A stretch of 19,974 bases of DNA from DAOUCP01 sp034432155. Its GTDB lineage: Bacteria > Chloroflexota > Anaerolineae > Epilineales > Epilineaceae. Positions 1 to 7,135 of the stretch are shown one piece after another (the stretch's first letter is position 1; every line of letters begins with the position of its first letter). The notes under the pieces were generated by a model that saw only the letters and a list, made by a program, of their open reading frames with translations, had not been told where the DNA came from and made no database searches. The translations under genes were made by a program, and so were the position numbers. The stretch lies in NCBI GenBank assembly GCA_034432155.1, contig DAOUCP010000037.1:1-19974 (forward strand). The letters are read 5' to 3'.

Positions 1-89
1 GGACTCGGCCGGTCCGGCCCAGCCATGCGCGGTCGGGCGGCACGCTGCCGGAGAGGCCCGATGATGCTGGCGGGAGCAGCACGCCGGGG

Positions 90-407
90 ATGGCGTCCCG
101 CCTTCGGGTGCCCAGGGACGCGTCGCCGGCGACGCATGTGCCAGCCGCGCTGGTGGATCACGTGCGGCAGTACGTGGCTCGCCAGCTACCGGACTTCGCG
201 TCCGCGGATGTGCAGCTTGAGGCCGTGCCCCTGGCCGCTCGACGGCAGCCCAAGGACATCACCTCTGGCGGTGGCGCCGCTGGTGCAGCGGTGGTGGTGA
301 CCCTGCGTCGCCATGTCCGCTTCTGCGACGGCCCTTCCTGTTGCGAGATTGCGCGGGCGACGGTGGACAGCAAGGGACGAGTGATTAGATTGGCGGTGAC
401 GCGATGA
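90..407 (+). CDS. Small protein of unknown function, paralogue of the 1480-1701 product; start uncertain
   Basis: I do not recognise a family. The product is 105 residues from the ATG at 90, but the frame is open, with GC-rich third positions, to the window edge. The true start may therefore lie outside the window, or be a later in-frame GTG at 138 or 153. No strong ribosome site precedes the ATG at 90. The C-terminal 80 or so residues resemble the product of 1480-1701. Both have a VRxxVAxxxP segment near the start of the shared region, then a DGP triplet, and both end in a near-identical strand pair: RATVDSKGRVIRLAVTR here and RVTVDGEGKVVRLVASR there. A CDGPSCC cluster of three cysteines is unique to this copy. 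The stop overlaps the start of the FtsZ-like gene as ATGA, so the two are probably co-translated. No signal peptide or membrane segment is visible; it is likely a small cytoplasmic alpha/beta protein that partners the FtsZ-like protein (inference). Confidence 0.7.
   Translation: MASRLRVPRDASPATHVPAALVDHVRQYVARQLPDFASADVQLEAVPLAARRQPKDITSGGGAAGAAVVVTLRRHVRFCDGPSCCEIARATVDSKGRVIRLAVTR
404..407 (+). promoter_or_regulatory. ATGA stop/start overlap (translational coupling)
   Basis: The ATG of the FtsZ-like gene and the TGA of the preceding small gene share two bases. This supports the chosen start of the FtsZ-like gene and implies coupled translation of the two proteins. Confidence 0.8.
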
Positions 408-1432
408 CCGATGGCGACGCGATTCCTGTGACGGTGGTTGGGGTGGGTGGCGCCGGTGTCAATGCCATCCAACGGCTCCTAGACGTGGACCAGCCGGGTG
501 TGCGCTACCTGGCCGTCGACACCAGTGCCCAGAGCTTGGCCAGCGTGCCCGCAGCGGTCCGCCTGGCCATCGGTGTGGATGAGCGCCGACTGGGCGCGGG
601 CGGTGACCCGCAACTGGGGCGGGCCGCCGCGCTGGCGCATGCCGGACGCATCAGCGAGGCCCTGGCCGGCAGCCAGGTGGTGCTTGTGGTAGCCGGCATG
701 GGCGGTGGCACCGGTGGCGGTGCCGGTCCGGAAGTGGCCCGGCTGGCGCGCTCTCTCGGCGCCGCGACGGTCGCCTTCGGCCTGATGCCATTTGCCTGGG
801 AAGGCCGCAAGCGGCAGGCACTCGCGCAAGCAGCGGCGAAGCGGCTCCAAGTCATGTCTGACACCTTCGTTGCCGTGGCCAACGACCGGACAGTGGCCCT
901 CACCGGCAGACTGGTGCCACTGGACATCGCGTTGCGCATCGGCGATGACAGCATTCGGCAGGCGGTGCAAGGGTTGGCCGAGATGCTCTCTGGCCGCGCC
1001 TGGATCCCGGTCGACCGGGCAGCGCTGCAAGCCCACCTGAGCGACGGTGGTCAGGGCTGCATTGCCGTCGGTATCGGTCGTGGCGCCGACGCCGGCCGGC
1101 GGGCTGTCGATGCCGTGCTGAACAGCCCCCTCGTCGAGCCGACCGCCTGGCGTCAAGCTCGAGCAGCCATCGTGCGCGTGAGTGGCGGACCGGAGCTCAC
1201 GGTGACGGCTGTGGCCGACATGGTGGACCGGCTGCGGCGCGCCGTGGCCGCCGATTGCGAGCTCGTCGTCGGCGCCGGCCTGGACCCGGCCCTGCGCCAG
1301 GCGGTGCAGCTGACGGTGATCGTGACGCAGATTGCCGCTCAGCCGGTGCGAACATCGCTGGCGGGCGTGCTCGCAGCGGCGCGCAGCGCCGAACAGGTGA
1401 TGACGCTGGCGACGGCTCCGCTCGTCGGGTGA
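404..1432 (+). CDS. Divergent FtsZ/tubulin-family protein with degraded catalytic loop
   Basis: A 342-residue member of the FtsZ/tubulin GTPase superfamily. The nucleotide-binding half is clear. The N-terminal loop GVGGAGVNAI lies at residues 13-22. A T3-like DTSAQSL at 39-45 replaces the usual NTDAQAL. The tubulin signature loop GMGGGTGGGAGP is at 98-109, and an NDR is at 160-162. In the helix normally carrying the purine-contacting Asn (NDVL.GAVQG in FtsZ) the sequence is DDSIRQAVQG. The T7 loop, normally NxDFAD, reads PVDRAA at 202-207. The catalytic positions equivalent to E. coli N207 and D212 are therefore Pro and Ala, and only D209 (D204 here) remains. GTP may be bound, but hydrolysis across a filament interface looks impaired. 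The protein ends shortly after the C-terminal domain, without a disordered linker or the conserved C-terminal peptide that binds FtsA and other partners. It starts in a 4-bp ATGA overlap with the upstream small gene. It is unlikely to be the main division FtsZ; it more resembles accessory FtsZ-like proteins. Confidence 0.9.
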   Translation: MTDGDAIPVTVVGVGGAGVNAIQRLLDVDQPGVRYLAVDTSAQSLASVPAAVRLAIGVDERRLGAGGDPQLGRAAALAHAGRISEALAGSQVVLVVAGMGGGTGGGAGPEVARLARSLGAATVAFGLMPFAWEGRKRQALAQAAAKRLQVMSDTFVAVANDRTVALTGRLVPLDIALRIGDDSIRQAVQGLAEMLSGRAWIPVDRAALQAHLSDGGQGCIAVGIGRGADAGRRAVDAVLNSPLVEPTAWRQARAAIVRVSGGPELTVTAVADMVDRLRRAVAADCELVVGAGLDPALRQAVQLTVIVTQIAAQPVRTSLAGVLAAARSAEQVMTLATAPLVG

Positions 1433-1479
1433 CGGCGGTGCTGGCGAGCCGCAAGGCGACGGGTGCACGGGAGTAGACG

Positions 1480-1701
1480 ATGAGTGGAGGATCCGTGGGC
1501 GAGCGTGTCCGAGCATTGGTGGCCGGCCGCTTTCCAGAGCTGGCCGGGGTGAGTCCCACAGTGGAGCGTGCCGGCGTCAACCGGATCTACACCTTCCGGG
1601 GTAAGGTCGCCACGTCGCCCGACGGCCCGCAGTTGAGCCAGGTGGTGCGAGTGACGGTGGACGGCGAGGGCAAAGTCGTTAGGCTGGTGGCCTCCCGGTA
1701 G
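1480..1701 (+). CDS. Small protein of unknown function, paralogue of the 90-407 product
   Basis: A 73-residue product with no family I recognise. It aligns with the C-terminal part of the first small protein: VRALVAGRFPEL against VRQYVARQLPDF near the start, a shared DGP, and the nearly identical ending RVTVDGEGKVVRLVASR. Secondary structure is expected to be one amphipathic helix followed by beta strands (inference from residue pattern). A GGGAG ribosome-binding sequence at 1469-1473 lies 6 bp before the ATG, which decides the start. It follows the FtsZ-like stop by 47 bp with no visible promoter between, so it is probably in the same operon. It lacks the cysteine cluster and the N-terminal extension of its paralogue. 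The flanking arrangement suggests that both small proteins serve the FtsZ-like protein, but this is neighbourhood inference only. Confidence 0.8.
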   Translation: MSGGSVGERVRALVAGRFPELAGVSPTVERAGVNRIYTFRGKVATSPDGPQLSQVVRVTVDGEGKVVRLVASR

Positions 1702-1805
1702 GTTGCCGGCGGTGTTCGCCGACCGACATGCCGGCACGATCGTGTGTGGCGTGGCGGTCGCGAGCAGTGAGCGAAGACGCTGCATTCCTGGCGGCAGGCC
1801 GCGGT
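1702..1805. other. Convergent intergenic gap
   Basis: This 104-bp gap separates the plus-strand FtsZ-like cluster from the minus-strand kinase-like pair; both units end here. A short inverted repeat (CGGCG at 1707-1711, CGCCG at 1717-1721, 5-base loop) could form a weak hairpin just after the small gene. It has no T-tract, so I do not call it a terminator with confidence. Confidence 0.4.
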
Positions 1806-3992
1806 TTAGGCGATCCGGCGCCGCGCCGAGAACCGGACGCAGAAGCGCGTGCCGTGGGGATGACTCTCTGCCCAGGCCCGCGCGCCCTGGCGTTCGGCAA
1901 GCAGCCGCACCAGGCCTAGCGTGGCGTCCTCGCCATCGCAGTCCACTTCCAAGAGACCGAAGGAACCAGGTGCCGGCGGTGGGCCGACGTCGGTCACGGT
2001 GACTATCACGCCCTGGTCCCCACCGGCGTTGTGTGCCGCCACCTCGATGTGTACCGTGGATCCCGGAGGCGAGCGGCGGGCGGCATTCATGAGCAGATTG
2101 TCCACCACAATGGCCGCTGCCGCGGCCTGGGCCGAGGCCGCCGGCACCGGCTCGTGGACGGTGAGTTGCAGCTCAACATCCTTCTCCGCAAACTGCGGCC
2201 CGGTGCGACGTGCACTCTCGCGTACCGCCTCGACGACAGCGATGGCCGTCGCACCCTCGGCTGCGGCGTCTCGCGCCAGCGCAGCCGCGGCCGTCAGGTC
2301 GTCCAGCAGGATCTGGAGTCGCGACAGGTTGGCTTCGATGCGTCCGGCAAGGCGGGCCGTGCTCTCGTCCACCGTCCGGCCGCGGCGCAGCACGTCGCGA
2401 TAGCGAACGATGCTGCTCAGGGGAGTCTTCATAGCCGTGGCCAGCTGGGCAAGCAGGGGCTCGGCGTTCGAGGCTGGTAGGGTCGTCTGACGGTACAACG
2501 TGACAACTGCGCCGGCATAACCGGCGACAGGATGGCACAGCGGCTGGAGGTCGGCTCGCAGGCGACTGGCCTCGAAGAGGAGATGCTGACAGGCCTGGTC
2601 CTGGCCAGGATCGGCGGCCACGCTGCGCAGCGCATACGAAGCTCGGGCCGGCTCCGGAAAGAGCGCCGCCGCTTCCATGCCGGGCGGGATGTCCGCAACG
2701 TGCAGCAGATGGGCCGCCGCACGGTTGGCGGCCACCACGCGGTTTTCGCGATCCAGCAACATCAAGCCCCACGGCAACTCGTGGATGGCCAGGGCATAGC
2801 ACTCCAACCGCGTGGCAGCCAGCGTGCTGGACCTCTGGTCGGGGACCGCAGGCTCGCTTTGGCGGGCGTGGCCGGGTCGCTCAGCAGATGGCTCGCTACC
2901 CGAGAGGATGCTGAGGCCGCGAACGGCCGGCTGGGCAGAGGGCCGGTCGACGGGCGCCGTGGCAGCGCGAGGCGGTTCGCCCGCCGTGGTAGGGTCCACG
3001 CGGCCCATCGCGGCCCGCGTCGCTTCGTCCGTCGCCGCTTGGGGCGTTTCGCCCGCAGCGGCAGTGGCCACTTCGCCCGTCGTAGGTCGCCCCACTTCAG
3101 CCGCGGTGGCAGCAGCTACGTCGCCCGTCGTGGCTCGCGCTGCTCCGCTCGTCTTGGCGTCGGCCACTTCGCCCGTCGTGGCGTGCGCCGCTGCGCCCAT
3201 CTTGGCTGACCGGCCCTTCGGGGGATCCACCGGCGGGCCTGTCCCCGGGGTTGGGCGCCGGGCCCGATGCGGATCGCCGGCTAGCGGGCGACGCGGCCTG
3301 TGACTGGCCCACCGCCAGAGCTGGCGCGAAGCGACGATCGACGACGCCAGCCGCGAACCTGCGGCGACCATGGGTGCGAGGGCCATTCCTAGGGGACCCC
3401 GGAGCCGGCTTGCCCCGCGTGCCGACGGTGAGATGGCCGGAGAGCTGGCTCGGAGCCGGTTGCCAGTGAGCCGGGCAACGGTCTGCACAGTGGCGTGATC
3501 AACGGCGGACCACGCGGCGCACGTGCGTCCGGCGAGCAGCACACCGCCTCCACCGGCCGCGGCGATCGGCTCGAGGACGAAATGCCCGGTGGTCGGGAAG
3601 CCCGTCCGTTGGCAGAGGGCGGCCAGATCGGGAGCGCTGTGGCATCCGGTCAGAATGAGGCCGCCATCGCGCAGGGCCTGACGCACCGTCGGCAAGGATC
3701 GTAGCGACTGGCGAGGGAGTCGCGCCGGCTCGCTCGCCGGCTGGGTGAGCACCCAGGCCTCGAAGCAACGGGCGTCGGGCAACCAGATGGCCACGAGCTC
3801 CGCTCCCAGGCCGTCGGCGATCTGATACAGCGCCTGGCTGGCAGCGGCCTGTCGCTCGGCACTACCGGCCGTTTGCGTGCCCGCTGGCGTCGAGCAGGCG
3901 CAGCCAGGGCCAGCTGCACGCGGCGCACCTTGGCCCACGCGGCGAGGCCGTAAGGACAAGTGGTGGGGCGGGCGGCCCGTCTCTCGTGGCAT
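1806..3992 (-). CDS. GAF-PAS histidine-kinase-like protein lacking the phospho-acceptor histidine
   Basis: A soluble 728-residue kinase-like protein. A GAF-like domain covers about 50-180. It is followed by a proline- and alanine-rich linker that contains ten octapeptide repeats (271-350). A PAS-like domain lies at about 393-505, then a DHp-like helical hairpin from about 513 and a C-terminal HATPase-like domain. The DHp motif reads TAMKTPLSS where kinases have SHELRTPL: the histidine position is Thr519 (codon 2436-2438). The N-box is partly kept (VDNLLMNAARRSPPG, Asn at 632), but the G1 box DxGxG is DVGPP and the G2 box is reduced to TLGL. It is probably not an autokinase; it may be a scaffold, an allosteric partner of the upstream paralogue, or an ATP-sensing regulator. 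It is 15 bp downstream of that paralogue and likely co-transcribed. The ATG at 3992 has only a weak GAGG upstream; a later start before the GAF region is possible. No response regulator is present in the window. Confidence 0.85.
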   Translation of the reverse strand: MPRETGRPPHHLSLRPRRVGQGAPRAAGPGCACSTPAGTQTAGSAERQAAASQALYQIADGLGAELVAIWLPDARCFEAWVLTQPASEPARLPRQSLRSLPTVRQALRDGGLILTGCHSAPDLAALCQRTGFPTTGHFVLEPIAAAGGGGVLLAGRTCAAWSAVDHATVQTVARLTGNRLRASSPAISPSARGASRLRGPLGMALAPMVAAGSRLASSIVASRQLWRWASHRPRRPLAGDPHRARRPTPGTGPPVDPPKGRSAKMGAAAHATTGEVADAKTSGAARATTGDVAAATAAEVGRPTTGEVATAAAGETPQAATDEATRAAMGRVDPTTAGEPPRAATAPVDRPSAQPAVRGLSILSGSEPSAERPGHARQSEPAVPDQRSSTLAATRLECYALAIHELPWGLMLLDRENRVVAANRAAAHLLHVADIPPGMEAAALFPEPARASYALRSVAADPGQDQACQHLLFEASRLRADLQPLCHPVAGYAGAVVTLYRQTTLPASNAEPLLAQLATAMKTPLSSIVRYRDVLRRGRTVDESTARLAGRIEANLSRLQILLDDLTAAAALARDAAAEGATAIAVVEAVRESARRTGPQFAEKDVELQLTVHEPVPAASAQAAAAAIVVDNLLMNAARRSPPGSTVHIEVAAHNAGGDQGVIVTVTDVGPPPAPGSFGLLEVDCDGEDATLGLVRLLAERQGARAWAESHPHGTRFCVRFSARRRIA
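2943..3182 (-). repeat. Coding minisatellite: ten 24-bp units encoding an octapeptide
   Basis: Within the linker of the GAF-PAS kinase-like gene, residues 271-350 divide into ten octapeptides such as ATTGEVAD, ATTGDVAA, PTTGEVAT and AATAPVDR. At DNA level the core TCGCCCGTCGT recurs on the plus strand at 3073, 3121 and 3169, exactly 48 bp apart, and degenerate copies at 3025 and 3049 show the 24-bp half period. The repeat stays in frame, as expected of a flexible Ala/Thr-rich spacer between GAF and PAS, and could vary in copy number between strains. Confidence 0.85.
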
Positions 3993-4007
3993 GGCGCTAT
4001 GGCTGCC

Positions 4008-6194
4008 TCAGGCCTTGCCCGGAAGTACCGGGAATCGCACGCAGTAGCGGGTATGCGGCGGATCGCTCTCGATCCAGGCGCGACAACCATGTCCTTCCGC
4101 CAGCAAGCGCGCAACGAGCAGACCAGTTGTGTCGCCCGGTCCGTGGTCGAGATTCACCGCTCCGCGCTCGGAGGCTGGCAGGGATGGGCCCGCGTCGCGG
4201 ACGACGAGGATCACGCTGGGCTTGCCAGGTGCTTCCTCTGGCGCGATGAGCTGAGCGCTCACTTCGGCGCCGTGAGGTGACCGCTGGGCGGCATTGGCCA
4301 ACAGGTTGTCGAGCAGCGCGGCCACGATCTCGCGTGGGACAGCAACGTTTGGCAGATCATCGCTGGCTGCTACGTTCAAGACCAGACCCTTCTCCCGGTA
4401 CTCGCTTTCGGCCCGTTCCGCTGCCTCGGCCAGGGCGCGGCTGAGATCTACGGGCGTCGCGGCGCTCGCGCCATCTGCCGGCCCAGCCAGGATCGCGAGC
4501 AGATTGTTGAGGCCCAGACGCAGGCGGTCCAAGTTGGCGTCCAGCCGCTCGAGCAGCCTGCCATCGCGCTCACTGCCGCTCCCGGCCGCGCGGCCAAGAA
4601 GCTGGCTATACCCCGCCAAGTTTGCCAGCGGTGTGCGCATCGCTTCGACCAGTCGGGACACGACGGGTGAGAGGGATGGCCGTTCCTCGGCCAGGCGCTG
4701 GCTCAGGAGCAACAGGGCGCCCACCATCTCGCCGTCGCGGCGAACGAGAGGCCGGATGTCCAGATGCAGCCGCGCAGCATCCCGTTCGAACGCCAGCGTC
4801 GAGCTGGCCTGAGCCGTCGAGCCGTCCGTAGCCGCTGCCCTGGCCTTGGCCGTCGAGCTGGCCGTGGCCCTCGAGCTGGCCATGGCCGCGCCCAGCAAAT
4901 CACGCAGCGCGCTCTCGACCAGCGGCGGATCGGGAAAGAACTCCGACACGGGCCGGCCAGCGGGAAGGGACCGAGCGAGCAGGTGCTCTGCCAGTGCGTT
5001 GCCGAAGAGGGTCCGGCCCTGCGCATCGGCCACCAAGATGCCCACCGGCAAGTCCAGCATCGCTGCCTCGTAGCGAGCGATGCGCTCCAGGGGGTCGTCG
5101 ACTGCCGTCGGAGCGGCCACGCGTTCGGCGGTAGGATCGGGGGCGCCGCGTCGGTGCTGGGTCCGCGGGGCACTGGTCACCGCAGGCGCGGCGGCCGCCG
5201 AGGGGGCAACCGTCCATGGGTCGACGGCGGCCGACGGCGCGCTCGAACCGCCGAGCTTCGATTCACTGGTCGGGGGCGCGGAAGCCGGCGGACCAAGGTC
5301 GGCCGCCAAGGCCGGCGAGAATTGGCCCTCCATTGCGGCTGCGGACGACAGCGGCGCCTGGCGGCGCGCGGCCACGGGGACCTCGAAGGTGGAACCCGGC
5401 GGCCTGGCGGCACTGCCCGCGAACGATGCCGGTTCGCGCAGGGTAGCGCACTCGCCGAAGGCGGCTGCACTCAGCACCAGTGCACTGGCCAAGACCGCCA
5501 GCCGCCACCAAACGGCCACGGTGGCATCGAGCGGCAGTGCAACCTCGAGGCAGCCGGCGACGGCCTGGCAGGCCAAGAGCGGGATGAGCCACCCTCGCGG
5601 GGCTGCTCGGACACGGTAGAGAGGATAACCGATGGTGGCGGCAAGACCGCTGGCGGTGAGATTGGCGGCGATGGCCAGCCACGGGCCGGTGATGCCCGTT
5701 TGCGGGCCGGCTCGCTGGCCCGCGGCGGCCGAGAACAAGAATGCTCCAGCGGCCATGCCCAGCGATCCGAACACCACGGCTTGCACCGCACCGCTGATGG
5801 GCCGTGGCAGAAAGGCCCACCCCAGTGCAGCCAGAGATGCCACCACGGCGAGGCGCTCGAAGGGTGCCGACCAGAGCTCCCGAGGTACGGCCCTAGCGTC
5901 GGCTAGCCAGGTGAACGGAACTGCCAAAGCTAGGGCGCCGAAGAGCAGGGAGGCCGCCAGCGCGATGTCCTGACAGGCGCCAGCGGACAGGCGCCGCCAC
6001 TCCCGGCCAGCGACCATGGCCGCAATGGCCAAGAGACCGAGTGGCAGCCATCGGTACGCATCACTGGTTGCGAAGACCAAGAGCGTCTCGCTCACTCTAC
6101 CCACCGCCGAGAACGCCTCCATGGGGGTCTGCGTGCCGGGCAAGGGTGGCGTGCGAGCGCACCCCGCCCCGGCGACCCACGTGGCGACGGCCAC
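4008..6194 (-). CDS. Seven-TM PAS histidine-kinase-like protein lacking the phospho-acceptor histidine
   Basis: A membrane-bound kinase-like protein, 728 residues from a GTG at 6194. An ATG at 6122 would remove 24 residues and may be the real start, since the hydrophobic region begins only at about residue 45. Seven hydrophobic segments lie between about 48 and 250, resembling seven-helix kinase sensor modules. A low-complexity linker follows, then a PAS-like domain (about 369-500) with an Ala/Ser/Thr-rich insertion at about 437-468, a DHp-like hairpin from about 508, and a HATPase-like domain. The phospho-acceptor motif reads VEAMRTPLANL, so Glu517 (codon 4644-4646) occupies the histidine position. 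The N-box is recognisable (LLDNLLANAAQRSPHG), but G1 is DAGPS and G2 is DTTGLL. The PAS-to-C-terminus half is clearly homologous to the protein encoded 15 bp downstream, implying tandem duplication followed by swapping of the input modules. An extended -10 promoter at 6259-6267 probably drives both. The loss of His makes a conventional phosphorelay role unlikely. Confidence 0.85.
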   Translation of the reverse strand: MAVATWVAGAGCARTPPLPGTQTPMEAFSAVGRVSETLLVFATSDAYRWLPLGLLAIAAMVAGREWRRLSAGACQDIALAASLLFGALALAVPFTWLADARAVPRELWSAPFERLAVVASLAALGWAFLPRPISGAVQAVVFGSLGMAAGAFLFSAAAGQRAGPQTGITGPWLAIAANLTASGLAATIGYPLYRVRAAPRGWLIPLLACQAVAGCLEVALPLDATVAVWWRLAVLASALVLSAAAFGECATLREPASFAGSAARPPGSTFEVPVAARRQAPLSSAAAMEGQFSPALAADLGPPASAPPTSESKLGGSSAPSAAVDPWTVAPSAAAAPAVTSAPRTQHRRGAPDPTAERVAAPTAVDDPLERIARYEAAMLDLPVGILVADAQGRTLFGNALAEHLLARSLPAGRPVSEFFPDPPLVESALRDLLGAAMASSRATASSTAKARAAATDGSTAQASSTLAFERDAARLHLDIRPLVRRDGEMVGALLLLSQRLAEERPSLSPVVSRLVEAMRTPLANLAGYSQLLGRAAGSGSERDGRLLERLDANLDRLRLGLNNLLAILAGPADGASAATPVDLSRALAEAAERAESEYREKGLVLNVAASDDLPNVAVPREIVAALLDNLLANAAQRSPHGAEVSAQLIAPEEAPGKPSVILVVRDAGPSLPASERGAVNLDHGPGDTTGLLVARLLAEGHGCRAWIESDPPHTRYCVRFPVLPGKA
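4787..4886 (-). repeat. Low-complexity Ala/Ser/Thr insertion inside the PAS-like domain
   Basis: Imperfect short repeats built on GTCGAGCTGGC and CTCGAGCTGGCC (plus-strand reading) encode an Ala-Ser-Ser-Thr-rich stretch in the seven-TM kinase-like protein. The related downstream protein has no such stretch at the aligned position. This looks like local slippage expansion in a surface loop. Confidence 0.5.
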
Positions 6195-6339
6195 AGCGAC
6201 CCGTTGGCTCGCCAGGGCGGCGCGAGCCGGCTCCGCCGAAGGTCAGGCGGCCGGAGCCATTATATCACCCCAGCTGGGCGGCCGGGGCCGTCAGTTAAGG
6301 CCTTCGGCCGACGCACAGCACGGCACGGATGGCATCCTG
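6195..6339 (-). other. Intergenic spacer between sortase and kinase-like genes
   Basis: This 145-bp region holds the extended -10 promoter of the kinase-like pair. A small inverted repeat reading GGCC-GAA-GGCC on the minus strand (about 6299-6309) is a weak candidate for ending the sortase transcript. Confidence 0.45.
6259..6267 (-). promoter_or_regulatory. Extended -10 promoter for the kinase-like pair
   Basis: The minus strand reads TGATATAAT, a perfect TGnTATAAT extended -10 element, in an otherwise very GC-rich spacer. No good -35 is found 16-18 bp upstream, as is common for extended -10 promoters. Transcription would begin near 6252, about 58 bp before the GTG at 6194 or 130 bp before the ATG at 6122. 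Confidence 0.6.
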
Positions 6340-7128
6340 TCAGGACTCGTCGCCCGGAGCTACCGTGGCGGCGGCTGGGATGCTCTCGCGCATCCGGGTG
6401 TAGACCACGAGCCGCTGACTGTAGTTGGCCTGCCCGCGATCCCAGGCCCCGTCACAGGTGATGAGGTTAAGCCGGCGGCCGACCGCCTCGCCGTCGCCGA
6501 AGATCTTCTGGCTGGGCATCTGATCGTAGCGGTAGCGTTCTTTCTCGGTAACGACGAACGTATAGCGATCGCCGTTGGTGTAGGTGATCACCAGCTCGTC
6601 CCCGATAACCAGCTTGCGCAGCGAGAAGAAAACCGCGGGTCCGGCCGGCGAGTCAAGGTGGCCGGTCAGGACGGACGACTTCGCAGACTTCTGGCCGGGT
6701 AGCGCGCTCTCATTGAACCACGCCACGTGTGAGGGCACGTGAGGCACGTCCATCTGCCCCGAGGGCAGTCTGCCGACGTGCTCCACGATGGCGTCCACAC
6801 CGATGGCCGGGATCTCCAGCCGAGCCGGCAGACCCGCCGCCTGAAACTGGTCTGGTGTGGCGGTGGGCATCGGCTCGGCGGCCACCAGCGTGGGAAACGG
6901 GGTGAGGGTTGCAGTAGCCGGCGGCAGCGGGGTGAAGGTCGGCTCCCGGGGTGCGGCCAGAGCTGCTCCCTCCGGCTCGGGAACGACAGCCACGCGGGTT
7001 CGGGCGCAAGCCGTGGCCGCGAATGGCATGGCCAGCAGAACGAACGCGGCCAGGGCTATGTGCTGGCGCCCTGGTGAGGGATGACCCTGCAGGCAGGCCG
7101 ATGCTAGCGCTGGAGAGAGGCGAACCAT
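6340..7128 (-). CDS. Class F-type sortase with lipoprotein-like N-terminus
   Basis: A 262-residue sortase-family transpeptidase acting outside the membrane. The catalytic residues are all visible: His157 in VLTGHLDS, Cys225 in LITCDG and Arg239 in SQRLVVYT. The region PARLEIPAIGVDAIVEHVG, a following MDVP and GPAVFFSLRKL match the pattern I associate with class F sortases. The N-terminus has a hydrophobic stretch (about 23-40) ending in ATAC at 38-41; Cys41 could be a lipidated residue, although the -3 position is Ala rather than Leu. A Thr/Pro-rich linker (about 60-92) separates it from the catalytic domain. The frame extends upstream to 7395, but that part overlaps the deacetylase out of frame and is discarded. 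The ATG at 7128 has a GGTGAG ribosome-like sequence 6 bp upstream and lies 7 bp after the deacetylase stop, so the two form an operon. No LPXTG-type substrate is visible in the window. Confidence 0.9.
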   Translation of the reverse strand: MVRLSPALASACLQGHPSPGRQHIALAAFVLLAMPFAATACARTRVAVVPEPEGAALAAPREPTFTPLPPATATLTPFPTLVAAEPMPTATPDQFQAAGLPARLEIPAIGVDAIVEHVGRLPSGQMDVPHVPSHVAWFNESALPGQKSAKSSVLTGHLDSPAGPAVFFSLRKLVIGDELVITYTNGDRYTFVVTEKERYRYDQMPSQKIFGDGEAVGRRLNLITCDGAWDRGQANYSQRLVVYTRMRESIPAAATVAPGDES

Positions 7129-7135
7129 GGGCCGC

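Noticed and set aside
25..300. A 91-codon frame overlapping the first small gene
   Set aside because: Its product is Arg/Trp-rich with no relatives in the window, whereas the alternative frame encodes a paralogue of 1480-1701 and ends in an ATGA overlap with the FtsZ-like gene.
1806..6194. Calling the two kinase-like genes ordinary sensor histidine kinases
   Set aside because: The aligned phospho-acceptor positions are Thr and Glu, and the G1 boxes lack the second glycine, so normal autokinase function cannot be supported.
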